Positions 12,501 to 23,342 of a stretch of 64,000 nucleotides of DNA are shown here, piece after piece; within the stretch, counting starts at the first letter, position 1; each line of letters opens with the position of its first letter. The translations under genes were made by a program, and so were the position numbers. The stretch lies in the NCBI GenBank assembly GCA_947311845.1, contig CAMZMU010000080.1, forward strand, positions 47,972,381-48,036,380. Direction: 5' to 3'. Below the pieces are notes generated by a model. The model made no database searches. It worked only from the letters and a program-made list of their open reading frames with translations, and had not been told where the DNA came from. This DNA is from Poa pratensis. Taxonomy: Eukaryota > Streptophyta > Magnoliopsida > Poales > Poaceae.

Positions 12501-13233
12501 GAAAGCTCAAAACCTTCATCATAAAGAGAGAAATTTAGTAACATGAAGATTTCTATAACCATACTTTCCTCTCTCAAAATAATTTTCAGTGGCATCATGA
12601 ATAAACTCAACAATATAGCTATCACATAAAGCATTCTTATCATGATCCACATGCATAAAAGTATCATTACTCTCCACATAAGCATAATTAATTTATTAGT
12701 AATAGTGGGAGTAAAACTATCACAACATCATTGTAATCATCATAAATTGCAGGCATAGTATAATCATAATAAACTTTATCCTCCATAGTAGGTGGCACCA
12801 AAATACCACTATCATTATAATCATCATAAATTGGAGGCAAAGTATCATCAAAGAAAATTTTCTCCTCAAAACTTGGGGGACTAAAAATATCATATTCATC
12901 AAAACCAGCTTCCCCAAGCTTAGACTTTTCCATAGCATTAGCAATAATGGTGTTCAAAGAATTTATAGTAATAACATTGCTACCATCATGCAAATAATTT
13001 CCATAGGTTTTTTAATTTTCTCTTCAAAAGCATCATGTCCTAACTCAAGATAAATTTCATAGAGCTCTCTAATTTTTTTGTTGTTTTCCATTAAGCCTAA
13101 CTAGTGAAATAAAAACAAGAAACAAAAAGATATAATTGCAGAATCTAAAGGAAATACCTTCGAGCACTCACACGTCAGCAACAGTGCTAGAAAATAGCTA
13201 AGTAGCTGGAGGATGTGAGTACCTTTTACCTTA
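9583..13233 (-). other. Element B internal region, no retroviral-type genes
   Basis: About 3.65 kb, AT-rich. I looked for CCHC, DTG/DSG-like protease, YXDD and integrase signatures on both strands and saw none. It holds one short open frame (12688-12993) and several degenerate direct repeats, for example the CTCTC-rich blocks near 12440 and 12560 and CCCCAAGCTTA blocks near 9573, 11513, 11570 and 12910. Confidence 0.7.
12688..12993 (-). CDS. Short remnant frame in element B with a duplicated acidic module
   Basis: A 101-codon frame whose C-terminal half carries two copies of a ~27-residue module (PPSFEEKIFFDDTLPPIYDDY, then PPTMEDKVYYDYTMPAIYDDY). It is rich in Asp, Glu, Tyr and Pro and has no catalytic motif. 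Similar acidic frames are common in the interiors of cereal LTR elements of unknown coding capacity. It may be the remnant of a longer family-specific protein. Confidence 0.4.
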   Translation of the reverse strand: MHDGSNVITINSLNTIIANAMEKSKLGEAGFDEYDIFSPPSFEEKIFFDDTLPPIYDDYNDSGILVPPTMEDKVYYDYTMPAIYDDYNDVVIVLLPLLLIN

Positions 13234-13253
13234 CCTCCCCGGCAACGGCGCCA
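13234..13253 (-). other. Element B primer binding site (tRNA-Asp-like)
   Basis: The coding strand reads TGGCGCCGTTGCCGGGGAGG, 10 bases inside the 5' LTR end. The TGGCGCCGTTGCCGGGGA core is the form known from Athila-type elements. Confidence 0.75.
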
Positions 13254-13263
13254 GAAAATAGCT

Positions 13264-14707
13264 TGATGTCTACGCACGCTTCTATTCTTGTAGACAGTGT
13301 TGGGCCTCCAAGTGCAGAGGTTTGTAGAACAGCAGCAAGTTTCCCTTAAGTGAATCACCCAAGGTTTATCGAACTCAGGGAGGTAGAGGTCAAAGATATC
13401 CCTCTCAAGCAACCCTGCAATTAAGATACAAGAAGTCTCTTGTGTCCCCAACACACCTAATACACTTGTCAGATGTATAGGTGCACTAGTTCGGCGAAGA
13501 GATATTAAAATACAAGTAATATGGATGATTATAAGTGGTAATTGCAATCTGAAATAAAAATGGCAGCAAGCAAACATGTAGCAGAACTGGTTGTAAACGG
13601 TGTTTCAATGCTTAGAAACAAGGCCTAGGGATCATACTTTCACTAGTGGACACTCTCAACAATAATAATATAATTGAATACATAGATATTTCCTCTTCAC
13701 TATGCTACTCTGAGTTATTCTCTCGTTGGATAACGAACACCAATCCACTGCGTAGGGCTATAACAGCACACCTTAAAGTCGCATTCCACATCTAGGGAAC
13801 CCCACACTGTCAACTTGAGCGCCCTAAATAGTACTAGACAAACACCGCAATTTCATAGAGACATCCAACGCAAATAATAACTCATGATAAGTATTCCTGT
13901 TATCTTTAGCCTAAGAGCCACACACGGGGCGCACACTGTCAACTTCGCACCGTGGGACAAAGGTGACTCCGGAGATTACATTAATAAAACCACTTGAGTA
14001 GCATATAAGATAATGAAGAGTAACATCTATGGATTCAACTAGATTACAAAGCTCATGATCACATAAAGATCACACCATGGGAGAGAGAGATAAACCACAT
14101 AGCTACCGGTAGAGCCCTCAGCCCCGAGGAAGAACTACTCCCTCCTCATCATGGGAGGCAGCAACGGCGATGATGGAGGCGGTGGCGTCGATGGAGATGG
14201 CTCCGGGGGCAATTCCCCGTCCCGGCAAGGTGCCGAAACAGAGACTTCTGTCCCCCGAATTAGGGTTTCGGATGGTGGCGGAGCTCTGGAACTTTTCTGG
14301 GAAATCGTCGATTCTCCTAGGGTTTTGGGGTAGGAGCAATATATAGGCCAAAGGGCGTCGCGAGCGGTGCACGAGGACGACACCACCCCTGGCGCCGGCA
14401 GATCCTTGGCCGCGCCGAGCCCACGTGTGGGGCCCTCGTGGCTCCACTTCGTCACCCTTCGGACTCCAGGTGCCTTCTGATAAAATAGGGGCCTCCGTAA
14501 ATTTTCGTCCAATTCCGAGAATATTTCCAGACTAGCATTTCTGGAATACAAAAACAGCAGAAAACAGGAACTGCCGCTTCGGCATCTTGTTAATAGGTTA
14601 GTCCCAAAAATGTATAAAAGTGACATAAAGTAGATGCAAAACATGTAGCAATTGGTATAATATTAGCATGGAACATCAAAAATTATAGATACGTTTGAGA
14701 CATATCA
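13264..14707 (-). repeat. Element B 5' LTR
   Basis: 1,444 bp, the partner of 8135-9567. The coding-strand TATA box lies at about 14339-14345 (TATATAT). Confidence 0.92.
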
Positions 14708-16314
14708 CGTGTTACCTTAACTTTGCCGCTGTCGTTAAACCATTGAATGAAATATTGAGGAGGATGAGGTCGTGTCGAGAGAGAAAGCTTCTCAACCATC
14801 TCCACACTCGCCAAATTGTAGCAGCTCCCTCCATCAATAATAATGCGAACACAACGTTCTTTGACAACGCCCTTGGTATGAAACAGATTATTGCGCTGAC
14901 TTGGTTCGGCTTTAGTCACTTGTGCACTCAAAGCACGATGCGCAATTAAGGTCGGGTACCGCTCCGCATGTTCCGCAGCCATGTATTGCGGATCTTGCTC
15001 CGTGTTGGTTGCCGCACATTGCTCATCATGTGCGATTAGAGCCAATGTTGTTTCATCATAATCACTGGCGGAATCGTAAACACCATCGTCAAGAGCAATC
15101 ATTACACGAGCGGAGGGGCATTCACGTGCAAAGTGACCAAGCCCGCTGCATTTGCGACACTTAATGTTGCTGGTCTCGCCCGTAGAAGCCATGGATGACG
15201 AAGAGCTTGTGCCTGGTCCAGCGGATGTACTTGGCTTGGCTGCAAATGGTGGGAATGTAGACGATGTAGACCGTGTGGGGGTGGCCGTGGAAGGAGTCGG
15301 AACAGCAGTCCGGGGCGACGTAGACGGCGTTCGTGGTGTCCATGAAGTAGAACACCCTGCAGCAAAATTAGATCGTGTCGCCGCTCTCCGATCCTGCACT
15401 TCACATTCAGCTTTGCAAGCAAGATGAAACAAACGAGTGATAGTAGTATATCTCTTATATTCCAGAATTGTTTGAATCTCTTTATTTAACCCACCAAAAA
15501 ATCTAGCAAGTAAAGCTTCAGTATCCTCGACGATACCACAACGAATCATGCCAGTTTGTAATTCCTGATAGTATTCTTCTATCGAATTTTTACCTTGTTC
15601 CAGTCTAGTTAATTTCTTTAGCAAATCACGTTGATCAGTCCAAGTAGTAGGTGGATTAGTATGATGCAAACGACAATATTCAGACCACCATACGGAAGCA
15701 AAACTAGTGAACTCACAAGTAGCAGCAGTAACACGTCTCTCCTCAGGATAATCTAAACATGAAAAACGTTGTTCTAATTCTAATTCCCAAGAAAGGTACG
15801 CATCAGGATTATAACGACCATCAAACGGTGGAGCATGCAACTTCAGTTTTGCAACATGGTCATCGTCACGTACCAGCAGCCGTGGAGGCAGACGCGCGTT
15901 GCGTGGATGTACGCGTGGACGTCCAAGTGTCGTTTGGAGGACCGCACCCTCGTCCTCGTTCTCACCTTCGTATTCGTCCTCCCCTTCATACGCCTCGTGG
16001 CGCGCATCGGTAGCCGCAGCAGCCGCGGCGCCCGCAGCAGACGTCTGCGCATGGGGAAGAGGTACTCGCTGGGCGCGGCCGCTCATATGCGGCCTCCCCT
16101 GGATAGGAGGGGGTGGAAGGCGGCGTAGCAACTCCTGAAACTTTTCATCGAGCTTGGCGGTGAAGGACGTTTCGAGGCCCTCGATCTTCTCCATGGATTC
16201 ACCAAAGCGTTTATCCACGTCTAGCATATGGTCGCTGACAAGGCTCGTGAAGTGGACGTGGAGCTCCGCGTTGGTCATCTTATTCAGGTCGGCAGCCGTC
16301 GGAGAACCTGACAT
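14708..16314 (-). pseudogene. gag: Element A gag and protease N-terminal part
   Basis: The start ATG at 16314 opens MSGSPTAADLNKM. The frame continues through a capsid-like region (LSWELELEQRFSCLDYPEERRV, DLLKKLTRLEQGKNSIEEYYQ), which matches the retrotransposon gag domain. It ends in a CCHC knuckle (CRKCSGLGHFAREC, about 15158-15118) that binds RNA. The protease follows, with IIDGGSCYNLAS at about 14842-14807, the usual DGGS variant of plant gypsy elements. The frame is open to the element B insertion point; the last few residues before its stop are encoded by the B LTR. Confidence 0.9.
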
Positions 16315-17460
16315 GGTTAGTACTTCAAAAGCACAGAAATATGGTGTATGGGTGACAAGAAAGTGGTGGAATCAACGCGCTATCAAGCAAGCAAACCAAT
16401 ATTCTTACCCGTTCTTACCCTACAGCAGGTGGTGCCTAGCAACCGAGGGGACCAAACGTCAAGAAGAGTGAGAATAGTTATTACCAGGTGGTGTCAACGC
16501 ACGGTGTAGGAATATGTGGAGCTGTAGGAGGCTGTAATATCTGTAGCAACAATTCAAAACAGCAGTGCAACAAGTTGAATAAATGCTCAACGATGGAACC
16601 GTGCTGGTCGTAGGCTAGACCCAACTAGAGGTGCGAGCCTAGAACACCAATGAGTCAAGGCGCGTCAACAACAAGCACAAAAGGATAGCTCAACAGCAAG
16701 ATATAAGTGAAGATCGCAGAAAATTTCCGACTATTTTACTAAAGGCCAAAAAACTTGACCTTCCCGAACTCTTTTGGCAATTCTGAGAGATTTCTTGGGG
16801 AAACAACGACATAGTCGTTGGGGTTGGACAGATCTTTTTTCGCTGAAAATTTTGAGTGGTCGAACGTCAAAAACGGAGTTCATATGCAAAAGTTATGGCC
16901 GGTCAAAGTTTGCTGTCCAAAACTGACCAATTTGGACTGGACTAGTAGAAATCGTGGTCAACCCGACTTGGATGCGGATTGACTTTTTTTTTTAAGAAAC
17001 TGAACGGAGAAGAAACCCTAACCCAATTCGGGGGAGGAGAGATGGATGGGTGTGGCGGCGATATAGATGGATGGTGGTGGTGGTTCGGGGTTTTGGGGTG
17101 ATGCGGAATAGATGGTGGCCGTGGTACCGTAGAGGGATGGTGGTGGTGGTTCGGGGTTTGGGGGCGATGCGGAATAGATGGTCGGCGGCTAGGGTTTGGT
17201 GGTGGCGGTGCGGCGGTAGCGGCAAGACGAATATGAACAGAACTCGAAACTCTAAAGATCAAGACGCTACGACCAGCACTCGACACGACGATGCAGACAC
17301 AAACTCAACAATGCAAAAACTGAAAAGAAAAGATGCAAAGGCTCGAATTGTTTCTGGGAAAAAGATCTACCCTAATATTTTTGGCTTTTTCGAGGACTGT
17401 AGGACAGACAGATGCAATCTACACTAGGAAAACTGTAAGATCTCACAGAGATCGAAACCT
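16315..17460 (-). other. Element A leader between PBS and gag
   Basis: About 1.15 kb of untranslated leader. It contains a 2-copy GGT/GTT-rich tandem repeat at about 17068-17195 (unit ~66 bp, sharing atggtggtggtggttcgggg), which on the minus strand is His/Pro-rich and not convincingly coding. Confidence 0.65.
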
Positions 17461-17474
17461 GAAATCTGATACCA
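17461..17474 (-). other. Element A primer binding site (initiator tRNA-Met type)
   Basis: The coding strand is TGGTATCAGATTTC, two bases from the 5' LTR end (CCCTATCA-AG-TGGTATC). It pairs with the 3' end of initiator tRNA-Met over the first ten bases. Confidence 0.88.
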
Positions 17475-17476
17475 CT

Positions 17477-17687
17477 TGATAGGGTAAAGGTGCCCGATCT
17501 TTTGATGAGATGGATAACTCTCGATTTGGGTGGAGGTCGACGTTGACGATCCGACTACAAACGTGCGGGACGTTGCGCCTTAGCAATCGCTACACCAACT
17601 TCCGAGGCTATTGATCTCGCCGGGGCTAGATCAACCTGATCCGAAGATCAATCCCTGCAAGCAATCGAAGAACTAGCAAAAATTATA
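17477..17687 (-). repeat. Element A 5' LTR, first piece
   Basis: 211 bp of the 5' LTR, up to the insertion of element C. The sequence resumes at 25424/25429. Joined at the TTATA duplication, it matches 4113 onwards. Confidence 0.9.
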
Positions 17688-18589
17688 TGATGAGGACATC
17701 CCTAGCTCTTATACACTTTCTCCAATTGAAGATGTTGCTGTTCAAGATAAACCAAATGAATTAAGGATTGGACCAATGACAAGATCAAAGACCAAGTTAT
17801 TAGAACAGCAGGTGAACTCACTCTTATTAGAATATGATGTTTGTAATTCTGAGAATTTTATACTACCTAAATCTATGCATTTATGTATGATCAGGGTTAT
17901 TGATAACACAAGCATTCATGGAGGAGAGGAGCTGCAAGGCATGGAGTACATGGAGGATCAAATGAAGAACAACAAGAATTTAATGGAGGATAAATTTCAG
18001 AACAAACACCACAAGTGCTTGAGGGAGGAGAGGGAGGCAGGAGCACAAGTGGAGAGGCAAGAAGGAGGCGTACAACCCCCTGTTTGTGGCGCCAAGGAGG
18101 AGTCCTAGTCACCCTAGGACTTGGACCTGCGTGTCCTATTTTTAGGCCGAAACCAATTGGGTCGGTTTGTATCCAGTTAGGTTGGACCCAATCCGAGTTG
18201 GGCTAGGTGGGAGGGCTCCCTGGCTGCTGGCCGCACCCCTCCCCCATATATACTCCTTTGTTGCGAGTTGATTAGGTTAGACTACGATAAACCATAAACC
18301 CTAGAACCTCTTGTTGAACTGCGAGAAGCATTCATCTTGAAGTATTGTTACTACTTGCAAATTCTGCGTGTTATCTGCTGTTCCATTGGGAATTAGGAGG
18401 TACAGGACCACTTGTAGTCGGTGGCTACTTGTGCAAGCTTGTGGAGTTGAGAATATCCAAGGGGTTGCAAGCTGTTCCATTGGCAACAGGGATCGGCAAG
18501 GAGAGTTTTCAGCGAGACAAGAGTTATCCAATTCATCCATCCAACAATTTCGCCACATCTCACTGAGAAGATCGGGACACCCCTTATCA
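17688..18589 (+). repeat. Element C 5' LTR
   Basis: It starts TGATGAGGACATCCC and ends CCCCTTATCA. A TATATA box is at about 18247-18252, in a good position for the U3 promoter. The first ~420 bp duplicate the integrase C-terminal codons. Confidence 0.93.
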
Positions 18590-18592
18590 TCT

Positions 18593-18605
18593 TGGTATCA
18601 GATTC
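18593..18605 (+). other. Element C primer binding site
   Basis: TGGTATCAGATTC, three bases after the LTR end; complementary to initiator tRNA-Met at its first ten positions. Confidence 0.88.
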
Positions 18606-19839
18606 ACAGGTTTACTCAGTGAGAATTTTCCATACCCTAGTTATTTGAGTGTTTTTATTCCTATCCAGAAAAAGCAATACAAAACAATTTTAGGTCTAGA
18701 TATTGCCATAGCGTTAGATCAGCCCAATTTGCATCTACTAGTTGCTGTTTGTGTTGGTCTTTGCGTTGCGTTTTTCTTTTTGTGTCTTCGTGTTTAGGTT
18801 TAGGGTTAGGGTTCTAGTTGTTTTCGAGTTGTTCTGTTTTTCTAGTTGAGTCTATACCGAAAATCCCCAAAAAAAAAAATACCCTACCCGAGTTGTGTTT
18901 GGTTCCAATTCGGGCTGTTCTCTAGTGCAAATCCGAGTTGGGGTTGATTTCTACCGTGGCACCAATTTCATCAATTTCCTGCCGTGATCCCCTAGCTCTA
19001 GTCGGATTCCAATTCCCTGCCGAGCTCGGCACACAATCGAGCCAACGTGCTGCCGTGGGTGTTCTAGTTCGATTCGAAGTACACCTCTGCCACGGCACAA
19101 AAAAGCGTGAAAACGCTGCCGCGAGTCCCAGTCCACCTAGTACCCTGTCCATTTTTCTTGCCAATTTCTCTCGGTCTCCAATCCGTATCTTTGAGAGATT
19201 TAGACACAGCCTATCTACACATATATTTAGGAGCTTACCTAAAAGACTAGCTATTTTATTGCTCACAGGCTGCTCAATTTTACTGTTACTGTAGCAGTCG
19301 TGAGAAAGTATAAAAAAGAGTGGAAAAATCAAAGAGAGTGAAAAAAAAAGAGTGGAAAAATATAGAGAGAAAAGAGGCCTGAAGGTGATCATAGCTACTG
19401 CAGTTTGGGAGCTGTTTACATTGCTGTTTGTCCTAGTAGATTGAGCAATCTTGTGCCTGTTTTTCATTGAGCTCTTGCTAGTGTCTTTCGAGTGCATTGC
19501 AAAATTTGCCATCCATATATTTGCATTGCCACATTTGTCTCAAAATTTGTGTGAGTTTCCTAGGTGTGTTTTTGAAATCATCACAAACAGCAAATAGGAT
19601 TTGTACGTTGGTGTTATTAGGCCTTCCAACCAAGCTCCACCAAATACCCTGTTTTGTCGTGTGATAGCTCAAACCCCCGGTATTCTCTCCTTCACATCAA
19701 GTCACATTAGCGCTGCTACTTGGTGAGTAAGTCTTTCTATTCACTTTGGAACGGTAAGATCCACCTTTATTTGCTGCTCTAGAGTGAGTTGAGAGAGAAC
19801 ACCACATACACTTATTTTTATTTCACTAACCTATTAATC
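18606..19839 (+). other. Element C leader
   Basis: About 1.2 kb between PBS and gag ATG. It has a poly-A run near 18870, an interspersed AGAGAGAAAA-rich stretch at 19310-19380, and no convincing frame. A short telomere-like TTTAGGGTTAGGG is present at about 18798-18812 but is too short to mean anything. Confidence 0.7.
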
Positions 19840-21061
19840 ATGGCTTCTGCTAGTGATGTTTCTGTGCAGCAAAAGAAGAACCCTGAGGAGGTGGTGAAGT
19901 GGAATGAGTTTGAAGCTTTGCGTGATTACTTGAAGAATAGAATTGCCAAATCAGCTGAAGATTTGCAAGAAGATTTGCAGCGTGTAGAATTGAAATTAGA
20001 AGGTGCTGCTACTCAAGATTCTGTCACAGCCTTACAAGCATCTATGACAGCCCTCACAAGGCAAATTGCCGATTTAACTACTGTGGTGAACCAACAAGTC
20101 CCTCAAGATAATGACAATGCAAGTGTCCACGGTGGCAATGGTCCTGCTAATGACAATGAGGACTTTGATCTTGACGTTGGCAGAGGTGAGCGAGGTCATG
20201 CTGCTGCTCGTGGCCGTGGTTTTCATGCCATTGGTGCAAGGAGAGTTCCCCATGTGGACAATAACCGAGAGGATGATGGTTTGGGCAAGCCAAAATTTTC
20301 TATCCCTTCTCTCAGCTTTGATGACAATGATGTGGAAGAATATCTCATGTGGGAGCTCAAGATGGAGAAACTGTGGCGTTTGCATGACTATACTGAAGAT
20401 AGGAAAATTAAACTTGCTTCTTCTGGGTTTGATGGATATGCTCTTCTTTGGTGGGACAACATTACATCCAAGCGAATAGAAGAAGGACAACCAGAAATTG
20501 TTACTTGGAGAACCATGAAGCAAGTTATGCGGGACAGATTTGTGCCAAAGAATTATATTCGAACTTTATATGATCAATTGCAGCAATTGAAGCAAGGTGT
20601 TAAATCTGTGGACGCTTATTACAAGGAGATGGAGTTGATACTACAACGTGCTCGTGTGAGAGAGGAACCTGAGCAAACTATGCAGCGTTTTCTTTCAGGA
20701 TTACAATTCAAAATTAAGAGCATTGTGAGGCATCTCCAATATGCTGATATGAATGAGTTGCTCCATCATGCAAGAGAGGCTGAAGCTCAATTGGCCGAGG
20801 AGGCTAGGTTGGCTGCTAGAACTTCAGTACGAAGGAGTTTCCCTCCAAGAACATCTCTACTACACCCACACCAGCCCAAACATCCTCATTTCGTGGTGCA
20901 CCATCCACCAAACCAGAATCAAATTTTTCGAGTGCAAAGAAGTCACCACAACCAGCAGCAAGTACAAATAGCTCAAGTGCATCAACAGCCCGAAATAGAG
21001 ACATGAACTGCCATACTTGTGGAGGTAAAGGCCATTTCAAGAGAGATGTCCAAACAAGAAG
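19840..21061 (+). pseudogene. gag: Element C gag
   Basis: The ATG at 19840 (MASASDVSVQQKK) opens a frame with a helical N-terminus (coiled-coil-like, 60 or so residues), a basic RG-type patch and a capsid-like region (YLMWELKMEKLWRLHDYTEDRKI; LQQLKQGVKSVDAYYKEMELI). The frame closes at 21006. The CCHC knuckle (CHTCGGKGHFKRD) is read in another frame from about 20890, and the base needed for its last Cys codon is lost near 21046. Two or more one-base lesions therefore break gag before the protease. Confidence 0.88.
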
Positions 21062-21742
21062 GTGATGCTAATCAATGAGGACAATGAGTATGAAACAGGT
21101 GATGATGCTGATCCTAATGATGATGATGATGCGTGTGATGATGATGATGGTCCAATTGATGCTTATGCTACACATTATCCTACTATTGTGTGCACACAAA
21201 AAACTTTGAGTGTGACACCAAGTCCTGAAAATCAGAGATGTAATCTATTTCAGACCAAGGCAATTGTTGGTCCTCAAATGGCTTGCAAAGTTATTATTGA
21301 TGGAGGGAGTTGCAGAAATTTAGCAAGTAAAGATTTATGTGCAAAGTTGAAACTGAAATATATACCACACCCTCATCCTTATTATATTCAGTGGTTGAGT
21401 GACAATGGAGAGATGAAGGTGAGTCACATGGTGAGAGTAGAATTTCAGATTGGACCATATAAGGATACCATTGAGTGTGATGTGGTTCCTATGACTGTTT
21501 GCCACATGTTGTTGGGAAGACCATGGCAATTTGACAGGAGTGCTATACACAATGGAAGAGCAAATACATATCAGTTGAATTGGCATGGGAAGGACATTAT
21601 ATTGAGGCCTATGACACCACAGCAAATTGTAAATGAGTCTCGTCAAAAAACAGAAGTAAATCTTGAAAAAGAGAGTGAGAGAGTAGATAAAAGAGAGAAT
21701 AATATTGCTGTGAGTGAGTCTAGCAACCAAACCGAGTGGTAA
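21062..21742 (+). pseudogene. pol: Element C protease region
   Basis: The frame opens just after the knuckle. It passes an acidic Asp-rich linker encoded by a GAT repeat (21110-21150), then VIIDGGSCRNLAS, the aspartic protease active-site motif in its plant gypsy form, and ECDVVPMTVCHMLLGRPWQFD. It closes at 21742 after a frame change and is followed by disrupted sequence to about 21930. Confidence 0.85.
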
Positions 21743-21902
21743 AATTAAAAGTGAGGGAGTGAACCTATTATGCATGTTAGCCACCAAAGAGGATTTGAGA
21801 GAATTTCGTGAGGATCCTAGTTTGCTTCCTATTGTGCTTATGCACAAGGGAAAAATTATTTTCTAATGACATGACCCCTCTCTCTATTGGTGTTTCTAAT
21901 GT

Positions 21903-22634
21903 GTTGCAGGAATTTGATGATGTTTTCCGGATGACGTACCTCCTGGTTTGCCACCATTGCGTGGGATAGAACATCAAATTGATTTGATACCAGGAGCAAC
22001 ATTGCCAAACCGAGCCCCTTATAGGACAAATCCCCAAGAGACAAAAGAAATTCAGAAACAAGTGCAAGAGCTTCTGGACAAAGGTTATATTCGCATTAGC
22101 TTGAGCCCTTGTGCTGTTCCTGTTATTTTAGTTCCTAAAAAAGATGGTACTTGGCGCATGTGTGTAGATTGTAGAGCAATTAACAACATCACTATTCGTT
22201 ATCGTCATCCTATTCCACGATTGGAAGACATGTTAGATGAATTAAGTGGTGCTGCTGTTTTCTCTAAAATTGATTTGCGTAGTGGTTATCATCAAATTAG
22301 GATGAAAGAGGGGGATGAGTGGAAAACAGCATTCAAAACAAAATTTGGTTTATATGAGTGGTTAGTAATGCCTTTTGGTTTAACTAATGCACCTAGTACT
22401 TTCATGCGATTAATGAACCATGTTTTGAGAAACTTTATTGGCAAGTTTGTGGTTGTGTACTTTGATGACATATTGATTTACAGCCGCAATGATATTGAGC
22501 ATGTTGATCATATTAGACAAGTTTTGCATGTGCTACGTGAACATAAACTTTATGGTAATCTTGCTAAGTGCACATTTTGCAAAGATAAGGTCATATTTCT
22601 GGGATATGTTGTTTCTAAGCATGGATTGAAGTAG
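21903..22634 (+). pseudogene. pol: Element C reverse transcriptase
   Basis: RT motifs in order: [60 protein letters not shown] palm, [17 protein letters not shown] and the catalytic YFDDILIYS (about 22457-22483). A one-base loss near 21928 separates the upstream FDDVF codons from the main frame, and the frame closes early at 22634 in the connection domain. Confidence 0.9.
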
Positions 22635-23342
22635 ATGAAACTAAAATTGAAGCTATTAAAAATTGGCCAATTCCCATGACTATTAGTCAATTACGAAGTT
22701 TTCTTGGTCTTGCTGGATTCTATAGACGTTTTGTGAAAGATTTTAGTACTCTTGCTGCACCTTGAATGATCTTACTAAGAAAGGTGTTGTTTTTGAGTGG
22801 GGGTAGCACAAGATATTGCTTTTGATGAGCTGAAACGTTTAATTTCTGCCCCATTGTTGATACTTCCTGATTTCCATAAGCAATTCGAAATTGAGTGTGA
22901 TGCTAGTGGCATTGGAATAGGAGGTGTGTTAATGCAAGAGAACAAACCCGTGGCTTATTTTTCTGAAAAATTGAGTGGAGCCCAATTGAATTATTCTGTT
23001 TATGATAAAGAATTGTATGCACTTGTTAGAGTTCTTGAGGTTTGGAAACATTATTTGTGGCCAAAAGAATTTATCATACATTCTGATCATGAAGCTTTGA
23101 AATTTTTGAAGAGCCAATCTAGTCTTAATAAACGTCATGCTAAGTGGGTTGAATTCATTGAATCTTTTCCATACATAATTAAGTACAAGAAAGGCAAAGA
23201 TAATGTAGTTGCTGATGCTCTCTCTAGGAAAAGCATGTTATTAACACAATTGGATGTGCAAGTTCCTGGTTTGGAGAGTTTGCGTGATTTGTATGCTCAA
23301 GATCATGATTTTTCTGTCCATTTTCGAAATGTACTAATGTGA
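22635..23342 (+). pseudogene. pol: Element C connection domain and RNase H
   Basis: The connection region ([17 protein letters not shown] in the shifted frame, 22690-22745) precedes RNase H with [37 protein letters not shown] and HSDHEALK, which supply catalytic acidic residues. The clean frame is 22797-23342. Frame changes near 22634 and 22760-22797 separate it from RT. Confidence 0.87.

Larger units (their letters stand above)
8135..14707 (-). mobile_element. Element B: non-autonomous LTR retrotransposon in element A
   Basis: 6,573 bp between CGTGT duplications. It has LTRs of 1,433 and 1,444 bp, a PBS whose coding-strand sequence begins TGGCGCCGTTGCCGGGG, and a purine-rich tract at the 3' LTR. 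That PBS matches the 3' end of plant tRNA-Asp and is typical of Athila-type gypsy elements, so an Athila-like origin is inferred. The ~3.7-kb interior contains no gag, protease, RT or integrase motif. It must be mobilised in trans or is a deletion derivative. LTR divergence is about 1% substitutions plus roughly a dozen small indels. A solo LTR of this family lies at 30109-31513. Confidence 0.9.

Noticed and set aside
18793..18814. Telomere-like TTTAGGG/TTAGGG words
   Set aside because: Only about three imperfect units within the leader of element C; not a telomeric tract.
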